DNA from: Deltaproteobacteria bacterium
GTDB lineage: Bacteria > Desulfobacterota > Desulfobulbia > Desulfobulbales > BM004
Length of the DNA stretch: 6,809 nucleotides
Reading direction: 5' to 3'
NCBI GenBank assembly: GCA_019312695.1
Contig: JAFDCT010000244.1
Coordinates: forward strand, 1-6,809
This document shows positions 1-6,361 of this stretch, one piece after another. The position numbers and the translations under genes are program-made. Every line of letters begins with the position of its first letter. Positions within the stretch are counted from its first letter, which is position 1. The notes under the pieces are model-generated. The model was not told where the DNA came from and did no database searches. It was given only the letters and a program-made list of their open reading frames with translations.

Positions 1-741
1 GGCAACACTGCTTTTAATCAGCCTGCCGAACAATATCCCGATATAGCCAAGGATCAACAGGGTCAGGCCTAAAAGAACTGCGCCGCCGCTGTTCTTACTG
101 TTGCGGCTCCGGCTTGAGCCTCGCAGGATCGACCTGCCGATCAGGGCAATCAGCAGAATACCGTGCAGAAATCCGACAAGTTTAAGATCCAGCCACATAT
201 CGCCATTTAAAATATGGCTGAACTCATGGGCCACAACTCCCTGCAGTTCCTCCCGGTTAAGGGTTTCAATCGCACCCCTGGTAATGCCTATCACGGCATC
301 ATCCTGGGTAAAACCTGCGGCAAAGGCATTTATCCCCTCTTCACCTTCCAGAAGATAGACAGGCGGTACCGGCACTCCAGACGCGATGGCCATTTCCTCA
401 ACAATATTCAACAGCCTTTTTTCAAGGAAGTTCATACTGCTGGCAGGAACCAGTCTGCCGCCAAGCATTTCCGCCACCCGGGCGCCCCCTGACCGCAGTA
501 CGCTGATTTTATATAGGGAACCACTACCTACAATAATGAGGGTAGCTCCAGCGACTGCACCAAACAGCTCAGGATTCCAGAGCCAGTTCAGACCAAGCTC
601 ACCCGTACCGCTCTGATAGAGAAAAACAAAGGTTACCGCCAGGTATATGGCAACGATGATAAGGAAGACCGCCAGGGTGAAATATAGAAGCAGCAGGTTT
701 GTTTTCCGGCGGGCAACATCTTGACTGGCAAAAAAATCCAT
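1..741 (-). CDS. M48 family membrane metallopeptidase, N-terminal part (runs off window)
   Basis: The minus-strand frame from ATG at 741 stays open to base 1, giving 247 codons with no stop, so the C-terminus lies outside the window. Residues about 15-42 and 59-79 are strongly hydrophobic membrane segments. A soluble stretch follows with EEGINAFAAG (134-143), typical of M48 peptidases, then the zinc motif HEFSH at residues 172-176 (bases 214-228). H172 and H176 would bind zinc and E173 would be the catalytic base. Further hydrophobic segments lie near 187-203 and 220-240. The third zinc ligand of M48 enzymes (a Glu after this last membrane segment) is not visible. The family comprises HtpX-like proteases linked to membrane protein quality control; the substrate here is unknown. 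It starts 26 nt after the LemA stop, a conserved pairing that suggests one transcript. The ribosome site is weak, so translation may be coupled to LemA. Confidence 0.9.
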   Translation of the reverse strand, partial: MDFFASQDVARRKTNLLLLYFTLAVFLIIVAIYLAVTFVFLYQSGTGELGLNWLWNPELFGAVAGATLIIVGSGSLYKISVLRSGGARVAEMLGGRLVPASSMNFLEKRLLNIVEEMAIASGVPVPPVYLLEGEEGINAFAAGFTQDDAVIGITRGAIETLNREELQGVVAHEFSHILNGDMWLDLKLVGFLHGILLIALIGRSILRGSSRSRNSKNSGGAVLLGLTLLILGYIGILFGRLIKSSVA

Positions 742-767
742 GGCTCAGTAAATGGGCAGCCTGCTGA

Positions 768-1367
768 TTAAAAAGATACTTTCGGGGCCTCTCGTTCTGC
801 CTCAATTTTTATTTCGAAAAGCTGAGCCTCTTTAAAAGAAAACATATTGGTGATGATACTGTTGGGAAAAACCTCCCGGGTCGTATTATAGGTCATCACA
901 GCGTCGTTGAATGCCTGCCTGGAATACGCCACCTTGTTTTCCGTGGTTGTCAACTCTTCGCTGAGTTGCATCATATTCTGGTTTGCCTTTAAGTCAGGAT
1001 AGGATTCAACCAGGGCAAACAGGCGCCCAAGTGTTCCGGTCAGGGTACTCTCTGCTCCCATGAGGCCCTGCATTGCCTCACTGTTAGCTGGATCAGCCGA
1101 AACCTTCTCCATGGCGTTCGAGGCCTGATTCCTGGCCTTGATCACCGCCTCAAGAACCTCACGCTCATGCTTTAAATATCCCTTTGCAGTTTCCACCAGA
1201 TTGGGGATCAGATCATAACGGCGTTTCAGTTGCACATCTATCTGGGCAAAGGCGTTCTTGAAGCGATTTTTAAGCAGAATCAACTTATTATAGATTGAGA
1301 CAAAAAAGAAAATAACAAGTATTATTCCGCCTAAAAAAACCAGAAACAACACGGTTCCCGCGCCCAT
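768..1367 (-). CDS. lemA: LemA family membrane protein
   Basis: This 199-aa protein has the usual LemA length. Residues about 4-27 form a single N-terminal membrane helix, followed by the family signature: YNKLILLKNR (26-35), then NAFAQIDVQLKRRYDLIPNL (38-57) and the HERE/VIKARN block (67-80). The rest is predicted helical and ends at a TAA at 768-770. Translation is well supported: AGGAGG (minus strand, 1378-1373) sits 5 nt before ATG 1367. LemA proteins have a long helical domain outside or beneath the membrane. Their biochemical role is not settled, but they are repeatedly found next to M48 peptidases, as here. A 12-bp AT palindrome, TCTTTATAAAGA (1401-1412), lies about 35 nt upstream and contains a possible -10 box, but I see no convincing -35. 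The family call is firm; the function is not. Confidence 0.95.
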   Translation of the reverse strand: MGAGTVLFLVFLGGIILVIFFFVSIYNKLILLKNRFKNAFAQIDVQLKRRYDLIPNLVETAKGYLKHEREVLEAVIKARNQASNAMEKVSADPANSEAMQGLMGAESTLTGTLGRLFALVESYPDLKANQNMMQLSEELTTTENKVAYSRQAFNDAVMTYNTTREVFPNSIITNMFSFKEAQLFEIKIEAEREAPKVSF

Positions 1368-1372
1368 TCTCT

Positions 1373-1378
1373 CCTCCT
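1373..1378 (-). promoter_or_regulatory. Strong ribosome binding site of lemA
   Basis: AGGAGG on the minus strand, 5 nt before ATG 1367, is the best Shine-Dalgarno match in the window and fixes the LemA start. Confidence 0.8.
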
Positions 1379-1477
1379 GTTTTCTAGTGAACGTGAAACT
1401 TCTTTATAAAGATCTCATAAGACAGCCACCTGTTGCCTATTATCCGGCCTACAGTCCAGTTATAATGGGTACACCAT

Positions 1478-1532
1478 ACTGGCAGTTCCGCCAAGCCCCG
1501 GGATTCTGCCAGTTATTGGCAGACAATTGGCG
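1478..1532. repeat. Nested inverted repeats at the 3' end of the cytochrome gene
   Basis: Three overlapping inverted repeats are visible. ACTGGCAG (1478-1485) pairs with CTGCCAGT (1506-1513). TCTGCCA (1505-1511) pairs with TGGCAGA (1517-1523) around a 5-nt loop. CGCCAA (1489-1494) pairs with TTGGCG (1527-1532) outside that hairpin. TTGGCAGA recurs at 1539-1546. The inner hairpin spans the stop codon of the cytochrome gene (1513-1515). No T-run follows on the minus strand, so this is not a standard intrinsic terminator. It could be a processing or mRNA-stabilising structure between the cytochrome and lemA, or a protein-binding site. Confidence 0.4.
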
Positions 1533-1836
1533 ACCCCTTTGGCAGAGAACTCAAACAGGCTACCACCTTGTTTTGTTCATCTTCAGTTAATTGAGCCCCC
1601 TGCTTAATCATAAATTTTATGGAACGCATCCATTGACTGACACTCTTGGTACCAAGGGCGTCACAGATTCTTGTCTTATAATGACACTGTACACATTTAT
1701 CATCAATTAAGGAACCGCAGACCGCATCCGATGGGGGGGCGCCTATATCTGCCGTCCCGCTGCAGGCTGTCACAAAAAGAAAAACCGTTAAAACCAGACA
1801 AAAATATAGCCAGGGTTTCATAATATTATTCATCAT
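1513..1836 (-). CDS. Small haem-c (CxxCH) lipoprotein
   Basis: This 107-aa protein starts with a lipoprotein signal peptide: K7, a hydrophobic core (about 8-22) and lipobox VTAC ending at Cys25, the probable lipidated residue. A single haem c attachment motif CVQCH lies at residues 48-52, with His52 as the proximal ligand. M70 and M76 are the possible distal ligands. The tail pattern W-x-x-x-I-K-x-M-I-x-x-G-A-x-L-T-x-x-E resembles small class I cytochrome domains. Four further cysteines (40, 58, 94, 106) could form disulfides. It probably acts on the periplasmic face of a membrane as an electron carrier or as a subunit of a redox complex, but no partner is encoded nearby. AAGGTGG (minus strand, 1846-1840) precedes tandem ATG codons at 1836 and 1833; either could be the start. 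It reads divergently from the dsrE-like gene. Confidence 0.85.
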   Translation of the reverse strand: MMNNIMKPWLYFCLVLTVFLFVTACSGTADIGAPPSDAVCGSLIDDKCVQCHYKTRICDALGTKSVSQWMRSIKFMIKQGAQLTEDEQNKVVACLSSLPKGSPIVCQ

Positions 1837-1920
1837 AGTCCACCTTGATCTCAGAAAAAATTTTACAAGAGCGCATTGGCTTAATCATCAAATTGCCTTA
1901 ATTTACCATATTCTGCTAAT

Positions 1921-1941
1921 ATATTGCATTCTCTGCAATAT
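1921..1941. promoter_or_regulatory. Palindrome in divergent promoter region (possible operator)
   Basis: ATATTGCA (1921-1928) and TGCAATAT (1934-1941) form perfect 8-bp arms around a 5-nt spacer. The site lies roughly midway between the divergent cytochrome (start 1836) and dsrE-like (start 2108) genes. The symmetry suits a dimeric regulator that could act on either gene. I cannot match it to a known regulator. A short T-run follows on the plus strand, but the stem is AT-rich and there is no upstream gene for it to terminate. Confidence 0.4.
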
Positions 1942-2031
1942 TTTGTTTGAAAAATATCCCCAAAAAAGATCGGATGTATTAAAATATTTATTGACTATCT
2001 AACACCTTGTAAAATCCATTAAAACTGTCAC

Positions 2032-2059
2032 TTGACACTATGTCCATGGTACTTATGGT
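2032..2059 (+). promoter_or_regulatory. Candidate sigma-70 promoter of the dsrE-like/EEP unit
   Basis: A perfect -35 box TTGACA (2032-2037) is followed after 16 nt by a weak -10, TATGGT (2054-2059). The predicted start of transcription would be near 2066, giving a leader of about 40 nt before ATG 2108. The heptamer ATGGTAC occurs twice with 9-bp spacing (2046-2052 and 2055-2061) across the spacer and -10, so a protein could bind here. The weak -10 makes this tentative. Confidence 0.45.
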
Positions 2060-2107
2060 ACGCTCATATAAACACATTTTTAAAAATCTTTAACCTGGAG
2101 ATCTTTC

Positions 2108-2470
2108 ATGCCAGACAAACTGATATTTGTAGTAACCTGTGCCGACGAAAAACCAGATATGGCAACAATTCCTTTTGCCCTTGGAAACTCTGCCCTGGCT
2201 ATGGATGCAGAACCGCTTATCATCCTGCAGTCCACAGGTGTTTTCCTGGGCAAGAAAGATTTTGCCAGACACATTCATGCCGCTGGTTTCCCCCCCTTAC
2301 AGCAGCTTATGGAAATTTACAGGGAGGAAGGCGGGAAAATATATGCCTGCGAGCCCTGTATACGGGCAAGGAACATTTCTGCCGCAGACCTCCTGGATGG
2401 CATCGAGATAGTTGCAGGCCCTACGTTAGTTGACGGCTACCTCGAAGCAAAAAACGTTGTAGTTTATTAA
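2108..2470 (+). CDS. DsrE/DsrF-like family protein
   Basis: This 120-aa protein has the length and layout of the DsrE/YchN-type small alpha/beta fold. A first strand LIFVVTCADEKP (5-16) is followed by PFALGNSALAMDAEPLIIL (22-40), then the QSTGVFLG loop. The stretch GGKIYACEPCIRAR (75-88) carries a Cys81-x-x-Cys84 pair, and IVAGPTLVDGYLEAKNVVVY closes the protein. Family members are cytoplasmic; some carry sulfur on a conserved cysteine (DsrE, TusD), while others have no known activity. Cys81 or Cys84 is the plausible reactive residue here, and Cys11 lies at the end of the first strand. The ribosome site CTGGAG (2095-2100) is 7 nt before ATG. It is alone, not in a dsrEFH or tusBCD set, so a role in sulfite reduction cannot be claimed. 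Confidence 0.85.
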   Translation: MPDKLIFVVTCADEKPDMATIPFALGNSALAMDAEPLIILQSTGVFLGKKDFARHIHAAGFPPLQQLMEIYREEGGKIYACEPCIRARNISAADLLDGIEIVAGPTLVDGYLEAKNVVVY

Positions 2471-2481
2471 AGTAGAAAAAT

Positions 2482-3288
2482 ATGCTCCTCAGGGTACTTT
2501 CCTATAATATTCACCGGGCAATAGGAGTTGATCGACTCTTCAGGCCTGAAAGAATAGCCAAGGTTATAAACCATCACCAGGCTGATATAGTGCTCCTGCA
2601 GGAGGTGGATGTCGGTGTGCCCCGTTCACGCAACCTCGACCTGGCTAAGGAAATGGCCGAGGCTGCCGGTTACCCCCATTACGCTACCGGCCTCAATGTA
2701 AAGCTGTTCAGGGGAAGATACGGCAATGCCACTTTAAGTAAATACCCTATCATTCGCTCACGCAACATTGACCTTACAGTCGGCAACCGTAAAAAAAGAG
2801 GATGCCTGCACGCCACCATTGAAATAAACAATTCTACTGATTTTTTTCAAACTGTTGAAGTATTTAATCTGCACCTCGGCCTCTCCCCGCAGGAAAGGGT
2901 ACGGCAGGTTGGACTTCTCATCCATTCCACTGAATTCAATTCTCTTACCCAGAACAAACCCTGCCTGGTCGGTGGTGATCTCAATGACTGGCGTACCCGC
3001 CTAGCACCTATATTCACAGATATCCTAAACTTCAAATGTGCGACCAATCACAGCAGCGGTTATCATAATCCCTATCTCACTTATCCTTCTTTCTCACCAA
3101 CCGGCGGGCTTGATAAAATTTTTTACCGCGGTCCAATGGAACTTATCAAAAGGCGGCGCTGCTGGATGGGAATTACCAGGCTGGCAAGCGATCATCTCCC
3201 GGTAATAGCAGAATTTGAGCTGCAGACAGCGCCCGACAAGCGACACAAGGAAGACTTTTCACCAGAAAACATCCATTTCCTGATCTAA
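2482..3288 (+). CDS. Endonuclease/exonuclease/phosphatase (EEP) family hydrolase
   Basis: This 268-aa protein shows the EEP fold motifs in order: LSYNIHR (6-12, Asn9), LLQEVD (38-43, metal-binding Glu41), GNATLSKYP (81-89), FNLHLG (128-133, His131), GGDLNDW (164-170, Asp166/Asn168), PTGGLDKIF (206-214, Asp211) and ASDHLP (235-240, Asp237/His238). The full catalytic set is present, so it should be an active Mg-dependent phosphodiesterase or phosphatase. The family covers DNA nucleases, sphingomyelinases and phosphoinositide phosphatases; E. coli YbhP, encoded beside a cardiolipin synthase, is a similar-sized member. No signal peptide is seen, so it is probably cytoplasmic. The substrate cannot be told from sequence. 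It begins 11 nt after the dsrE-like stop with no clear Shine-Dalgarno, which suggests translational coupling. The tail after about residue 248 is polar and probably disordered. Confidence 0.9.
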   Translation: MLLRVLSYNIHRAIGVDRLFRPERIAKVINHHQADIVLLQEVDVGVPRSRNLDLAKEMAEAAGYPHYATGLNVKLFRGRYGNATLSKYPIIRSRNIDLTVGNRKKRGCLHATIEINNSTDFFQTVEVFNLHLGLSPQERVRQVGLLIHSTEFNSLTQNKPCLVGGDLNDWRTRLAPIFTDILNFKCATNHSSGYHNPYLTYPSFSPTGGLDKIFYRGPMELIKRRRCWMGITRLASDHLPVIAEFELQTAPDKRHKEDFSPENIHFLI

Positions 3289-3295
3289 TTTAAAC

Positions 3296-3318
3296 ATTGA
3301 ATGACCAGGTCATTCAAT
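3296..3318. promoter_or_regulatory. Perfect 23-bp palindrome, likely repressor operator
   Basis: ATTGAATGACC (3296-3306) and GGTCATTCAAT (3308-3318) are perfect 11-bp arms around a single A at 3307. The half-sites TGAATGA and TCATTCA match, as I recall it, the Bacillus FadR (TetR family) fatty-acid operator TGAATGANTANTCATTCA, except that the spacing here is one base longer. It sits just upstream of a fatty-acid ligase gene and covers the -35 of the best promoter candidate, as expected for a repressor site. It is not a good terminator for the EEP gene because no T-run follows. The palindrome is certain; the regulator is inferred. Confidence 0.6.
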
Positions 3319-3328
3319 TTACTATAAA
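3301..3328 (+). promoter_or_regulatory. Candidate promoter of the ACP-ligase-acyltransferase gene
   Basis: ATGACC (3301-3306) could be the -35 and TATAAA (3323-3328) the -10, with a 16-nt spacer. Transcription would begin near 3335, giving a leader of roughly 115 nt to TTG 3451. The -35 lies inside the palindrome at 3296-3318, so binding there would block RNA polymerase. Confidence 0.4.
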
Positions 3329-3362
3329 TGCATCTTCTGCCCTTTTCCAAAGTTCATGGCGG

Positions 3363-3407
3363 AAAATTTAAACACGGTTTGTATGATGAATCCGGTGTTT
3401 AAATTTT
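3363..3407 (+). repeat. Leader hairpin with 13-bp arms
   Basis: AAAATTTAAACAC (3363-3375) and GTGTTTAAATTTT (3395-3407) are perfect inverted repeats around a 19-nt loop. GG (3376-3377) and CC (3392-3393) could add two pairs with a bulged G. In RNA the structure ends in UUUU and lies 43 nt upstream of the preferred start at 3451. It may be a weak attenuator, an RNA-stability element or a second operator. The core AATTTAAACA also occurs at 3287-3296, giving three copies in 120 bp counting both strands. Confidence 0.5.
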
Positions 3408-3440
3408 GCTAAAAAATGATGTTTTACTCGCATTCTGCCC

Positions 3441-3444
3441 GGAG
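3441..3444 (+). promoter_or_regulatory. Ribosome binding site deciding the TTG start at 3451
   Basis: GGAG lies 6 nt before TTG 3451. The earlier in-frame TTG at 3406 has only a GGTG at 3394-3397 inside the hairpin arm, and an in-frame TAA at 3400-3402 rules out anything further upstream. No in-frame ATG occurs before the ligase domain. TTG 3451 is therefore the preferred start. Confidence 0.6.
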
Positions 3445-3450
3445 AATTCA

Positions 3451-6351
3451 TTGGAAAATAATCAAAACGAAATTATTTTCGCCAATGCGACAGAAACTGC
3501 TGCAAAGTTGTTGGAAACTGTCAGGTGCCTTATTAACGAAATTCATCCCGGACAGAAGGAATCCTTAAAGCCAGATCTCGACAGTTCCCTTGATCGCGAC
3601 CTCGGTTTGGATAGCCTGGCACAGGTAGAACTGCTGGTTCGCATTGAAAAATCCTTCAATATCTCACTCTCAGAACAAATCCTTGTTACGGTTGATACGG
3701 TACGTGATCTTCTGCGGGCTATATTAAGCTCCGGGGCTGGCAAACGTTTCACCATAGCCCGGGAAATTGGCGCCATAAAGCTGGGTGAAGTTGAAGAGAC
3801 GCCACTGAAGGCTGAAACACTGGTCGAGGTTCTTGAGTGGCATGCTAAAAAACACCCTGACCGTCCCCATATTCGTTTTTACAGTGACCAGGAAGAAGAT
3901 GAAGTCATTACCTATCTTGAACTGTGGAATGAAGCGGAACGTGTTGCCTCTGGACTCCAGCATTACGGGTTGGCTCCCGGCGAGTCTGTTCTTATCATGC
4001 TCCCCACCGGACGGCAATATTTCTTCACTTTCTTCGGAGTCCTTATGGCAGGTGGGATACCGGTACCTGTTTATCCACCCGGCAGACTGAAACAGATTGA
4101 GGAACATCTCCTGCGTCACTGTGCCATCGCAAATAACTCTCTTGCCAGGATAATGGTGACAATGGAAGAGGCAAAACAGTTTGCCCGGTTAATGCACACC
4201 CATGTTATCAATCTTCGTAATATTTTGACCTCCGTAGAATTGAACAAGGCCGGCACCGAGGCTTTACCTTCATTCAGAAAGCCGGTTCTCGCAAAAGGCC
4301 ACATTGGTTTTTTGCAGTATACTTCCGGCAGCACAGGTATGCCGAAAGGTGTTGTCCTTACTCATGCAAACCTTCTGGCTAATATCAGGGCCATGGCAAC
4401 TTTGATCAATGTTTCTGCAGATGACGTCTTTGTCAGCTGGCTCCCCTTATATCATGATATGGGGCTTATCGGGGCCTGGCTGGGAAGTCTGCATTTTGCC
4501 TGCCAGCTGATTATCATGTCTCCCCTTGCCTTTATTGCAAAACCGCAGCGCTGGCTCTGGGCTATCCACAAGTACGGCGGCACTCTTTCCGCAGCACCCA
4601 ACTTCGCCTACGAACTTTGTCTGCGGCGCCTTGAAGATAATGATATTATTGGCCTTGATCTGAGTTCGTGGAGGATTGCCTTTAATGGCGCCGAAGCTGT
4701 CAATCCTGTCACCATATCGCGATTTATTGAACGGTTTGCCGGCTACGGTTTTAAACCCGAAGCCATGCTACCTGTCTATGGTCTGGCTGAATCGTCTGTT
4801 GGGCTTGCCTTTCCGCAACCTGGAAGCGGGGTAAAAATTGACAGAATCCAGCGTGAAACCTTCATGGCTTCTGGAGAAGCTATCCCTGTAAATGCTTCTG
4901 AAGCAAGTGGACTGGAGTTTGTCTGTTGTGGTGAACCCTTACCGGGGCACCAGATCAGAGTTGTCGATGCTGCGGACCGGGAACTTCCCGAACGTATGGA
5001 GGGAAATCTGCAGTTTACCGGACCCTCATCAACTTCCGGTTATTTTAAAAATCCTGAAAAAACAAAAGAGCTGTTCCACGGAGAGTGGCTTGATTCGGGT
5101 GACAAGGCCTATCTGGCTGCAGGCAGCGTTTATATAACAGGACGAGCCAAAGATATTATTATCAGGGCAGGCCGCAATATATATCCGGTCGAGCTGGAAG
5201 AAGCCATCGGCAATCTGGACGGAATCAGGTCAGGCAACGTTGCAGTGTTCGGAGCGGCCTCAACAGAGAGCGGCACAGAACGTTTGATCGTCCTGGCTGA
5301 AACAAGGAAGAAAAACGAGCAGGCTCTGGAAAAAATACGCGGTGCGATCAACACCATTGTCACCGATCTCGTCGGTGATCCCCCCGATGAAGTGGTTCTG
5401 GCACCGCCAAATACAGTCCTCAAAACTTCCAGCGGCAAGATCAGGCGCAATGCCAGCAAACATATCTATGAAAAAGGTTTGGTCGGCAAAAAGCAGCAGG
5501 CTGTATGGCTGCAGCTTGTCCGCTTTACCCTGCAAGGAGTGCTGCCTAAAGTCCGCAGTCTCATGAAACAGGTGCAGGCAACACTTTATGCCGCCTGGTG
5601 CTGGCTGCTGTATTGCTTCCTCGCCCCTTTTGTCGGTCTACTGGTTTTCATACTTCCGACGGAAGGGGGCAGATGGACTGTAATGCGTTTCGCTGTCAGG
5701 ATACTTTCCTCCATGACCGGTACCAGGATCATACTGCATGGCCGGGAAAATCTGCCCGGGCAAGACACACAATGCATCTTTGTTTCAAATCATGCCAGCT
5801 ACCTTGACGGTTATGCCCTCACCGCCGTCCTTGGCCGTCCTTTAAGCTTTATAGCCAAAGCTGAGCTTAGGGCCAAAACAGTTATCTATATCCTGCTGAA
5901 ACGTATTGGCACCCTTTTTGTCGAACGTTTCGATCAGCAGCGGGGCTTGGAAGATGCCAAACTGATCTCTGAAAAAGGAGGCGCCGGCCGCTCCCTTTTC
6001 TTCTTCCCGGAAGGCACATTCATGCGCATGCCCGGCCTGCTGCCGTTCAGAATGGGTGCCTTTACAACGGCCGCCCATCTCAATATGCCGATTATCCCTA
6101 TTGCGATTAGAGGCACCCGCTCAATATTGCGAGCCGGGTCATGGTTCCCGCGCCACGGGTCCATAACGGTAACCATTGGCAGCCCTATCTATCCGGAGAT
6201 TTCTCCCGGAGGCCTGCAAGAGGAGGCCTGGGCAACTGCTCTCCGACTGCGGAATTCTACCCGGGAGTGGATACTTTTACATTGCGGCGAACCGAATCTT
6301 GAGCATGAAAGACCACGGCTGCAGCCATCCGGTCCTGTTTTAAATCAATGA
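3451..6351 (+). CDS. ACP - fatty acyl-AMP/ACP ligase - PlsC acyltransferase fusion
   Basis: This 966-aa protein (981 aa if TTG 3406 is used) has three domains; numbers are from TTG 3451. Residues about 15-93 are an acyl carrier domain with the phosphopantetheine site GLDSL (Ser55). Residues about 120-680 are an adenylate-forming ligase with YTSGSTGMPKG (290-300), SWLPLYHDMGLIG (329-341), YGLAES (443-448), SGD (549-551), GRAKDIIIRAGRN (564-576) and catalytic Lys663 in LKTSSGKIRR. The LPLYHDMGLIG block is typical of fatty acyl-AMP and acyl-ACP ligases. A hydrophobic segment (about 712-737) leads into a PlsC-type acyltransferase with NHASYLD (His781, Asp786), FPEGT (852-856) and PIIPIAIRG (880-888). 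All catalytic residues are present. The likely role is to activate a free fatty acid with ATP, load it on the carrier and transfer it to a lysophospholipid or glycerol-phosphate lipid at the inner membrane. E. coli Aas pairs the same two enzymes in the opposite order and without a fused ACP. The gene ends in tandem stops, TGA TAA. The acceptor is inferred, not shown. Confidence 0.92.
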   Translation: MENNQNEIIFANATETAAKLLETVRCLINEIHPGQKESLKPDLDSSLDRDLGLDSLAQVELLVRIEKSFNISLSEQILVTVDTVRDLLRAILSSGAGKRFTIAREIGAIKLGEVEETPLKAETLVEVLEWHAKKHPDRPHIRFYSDQEEDEVITYLELWNEAERVASGLQHYGLAPGESVLIMLPTGRQYFFTFFGVLMAGGIPVPVYPPGRLKQIEEHLLRHCAIANNSLARIMVTMEEAKQFARLMHTHVINLRNILTSVELNKAGTEALPSFRKPVLAKGHIGFLQYTSGSTGMPKGVVLTHANLLANIRAMATLINVSADDVFVSWLPLYHDMGLIGAWLGSLHFACQLIIMSPLAFIAKPQRWLWAIHKYGGTLSAAPNFAYELCLRRLEDNDIIGLDLSSWRIAFNGAEAVNPVTISRFIERFAGYGFKPEAMLPVYGLAESSVGLAFPQPGSGVKIDRIQRETFMASGEAIPVNASEASGLEFVCCGEPLPGHQIRVVDAADRELPERMEGNLQFTGPSSTSGYFKNPEKTKELFHGEWLDSGDKAYLAAGSVYITGRAKDIIIRAGRNIYPVELEEAIGNLDGIRSGNVAVFGAASTESGTERLIVLAETRKKNEQALEKIRGAINTIVTDLVGDPPDEVVLAPPNTVLKTSSGKIRRNASKHIYEKGLVGKKQQAVWLQLVRFTLQGVLPKVRSLMKQVQATLYAAWCWLLYCFLAPFVGLLVFILPTEGGRWTVMRFAVRILSSMTGTRIILHGRENLPGQDTQCIFVSNHASYLDGYALTAVLGRPLSFIAKAELRAKTVIYILLKRIGTLFVERFDQQRGLEDAKLISEKGGAGRSLFFFPEGTFMRMPGLLPFRMGAFTTAAHLNMPIIPIAIRGTRSILRAGSWFPRHGSITVTIGSPIYPEISPGGLQEEAWATALRLRNSTREWILLHCGEPNLEHERPRLQPSGPVLNQ

Positions 6352-6361
6352 TAACGATCCA

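Noticed and set aside
101..616. Several plus-strand frames at the left end
   Set aside because: They are antisense to the M48 peptidase frame, which shows HEFSH and membrane helices.
1387..1590. 67-aa plus-strand open frame, with TATAAT at 1461-1466
   Set aside because: It overlaps the cytochrome gene on the opposite strand, lacks a ribosome site and resembles no family. The nearest -35-like box (TTGCCT, 1433-1438) is 22 nt from the TATAAT, too far for sigma-70.
2032..2433. 133-aa plus-strand open frame over the dsrE-like gene
   Set aside because: It is out of frame with the recognisable DsrE-like protein, Cys/Arg-rich and low in family character; its start lies inside the -35 box. It is a shadow frame.
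3296..3320. Intrinsic terminator for the EEP gene
   Set aside because: The hairpin is perfect but AT-rich and followed only by TTT then ACT, not a T-run. Its symmetry and position over a promoter fit an operator better.
3724..4119. 131-aa minus-strand frame
   Set aside because: It lies fully within the ligase domain of the fusion gene on the other strand, with no family resemblance.
5530..5560. Possible split of the fusion gene into separate ligase and acyltransferase genes
   Set aside because: The frame is continuous from Lys663 through the membrane segment to the HX4D motif, with no stop, start plus ribosome site, or frameshift between the domains.
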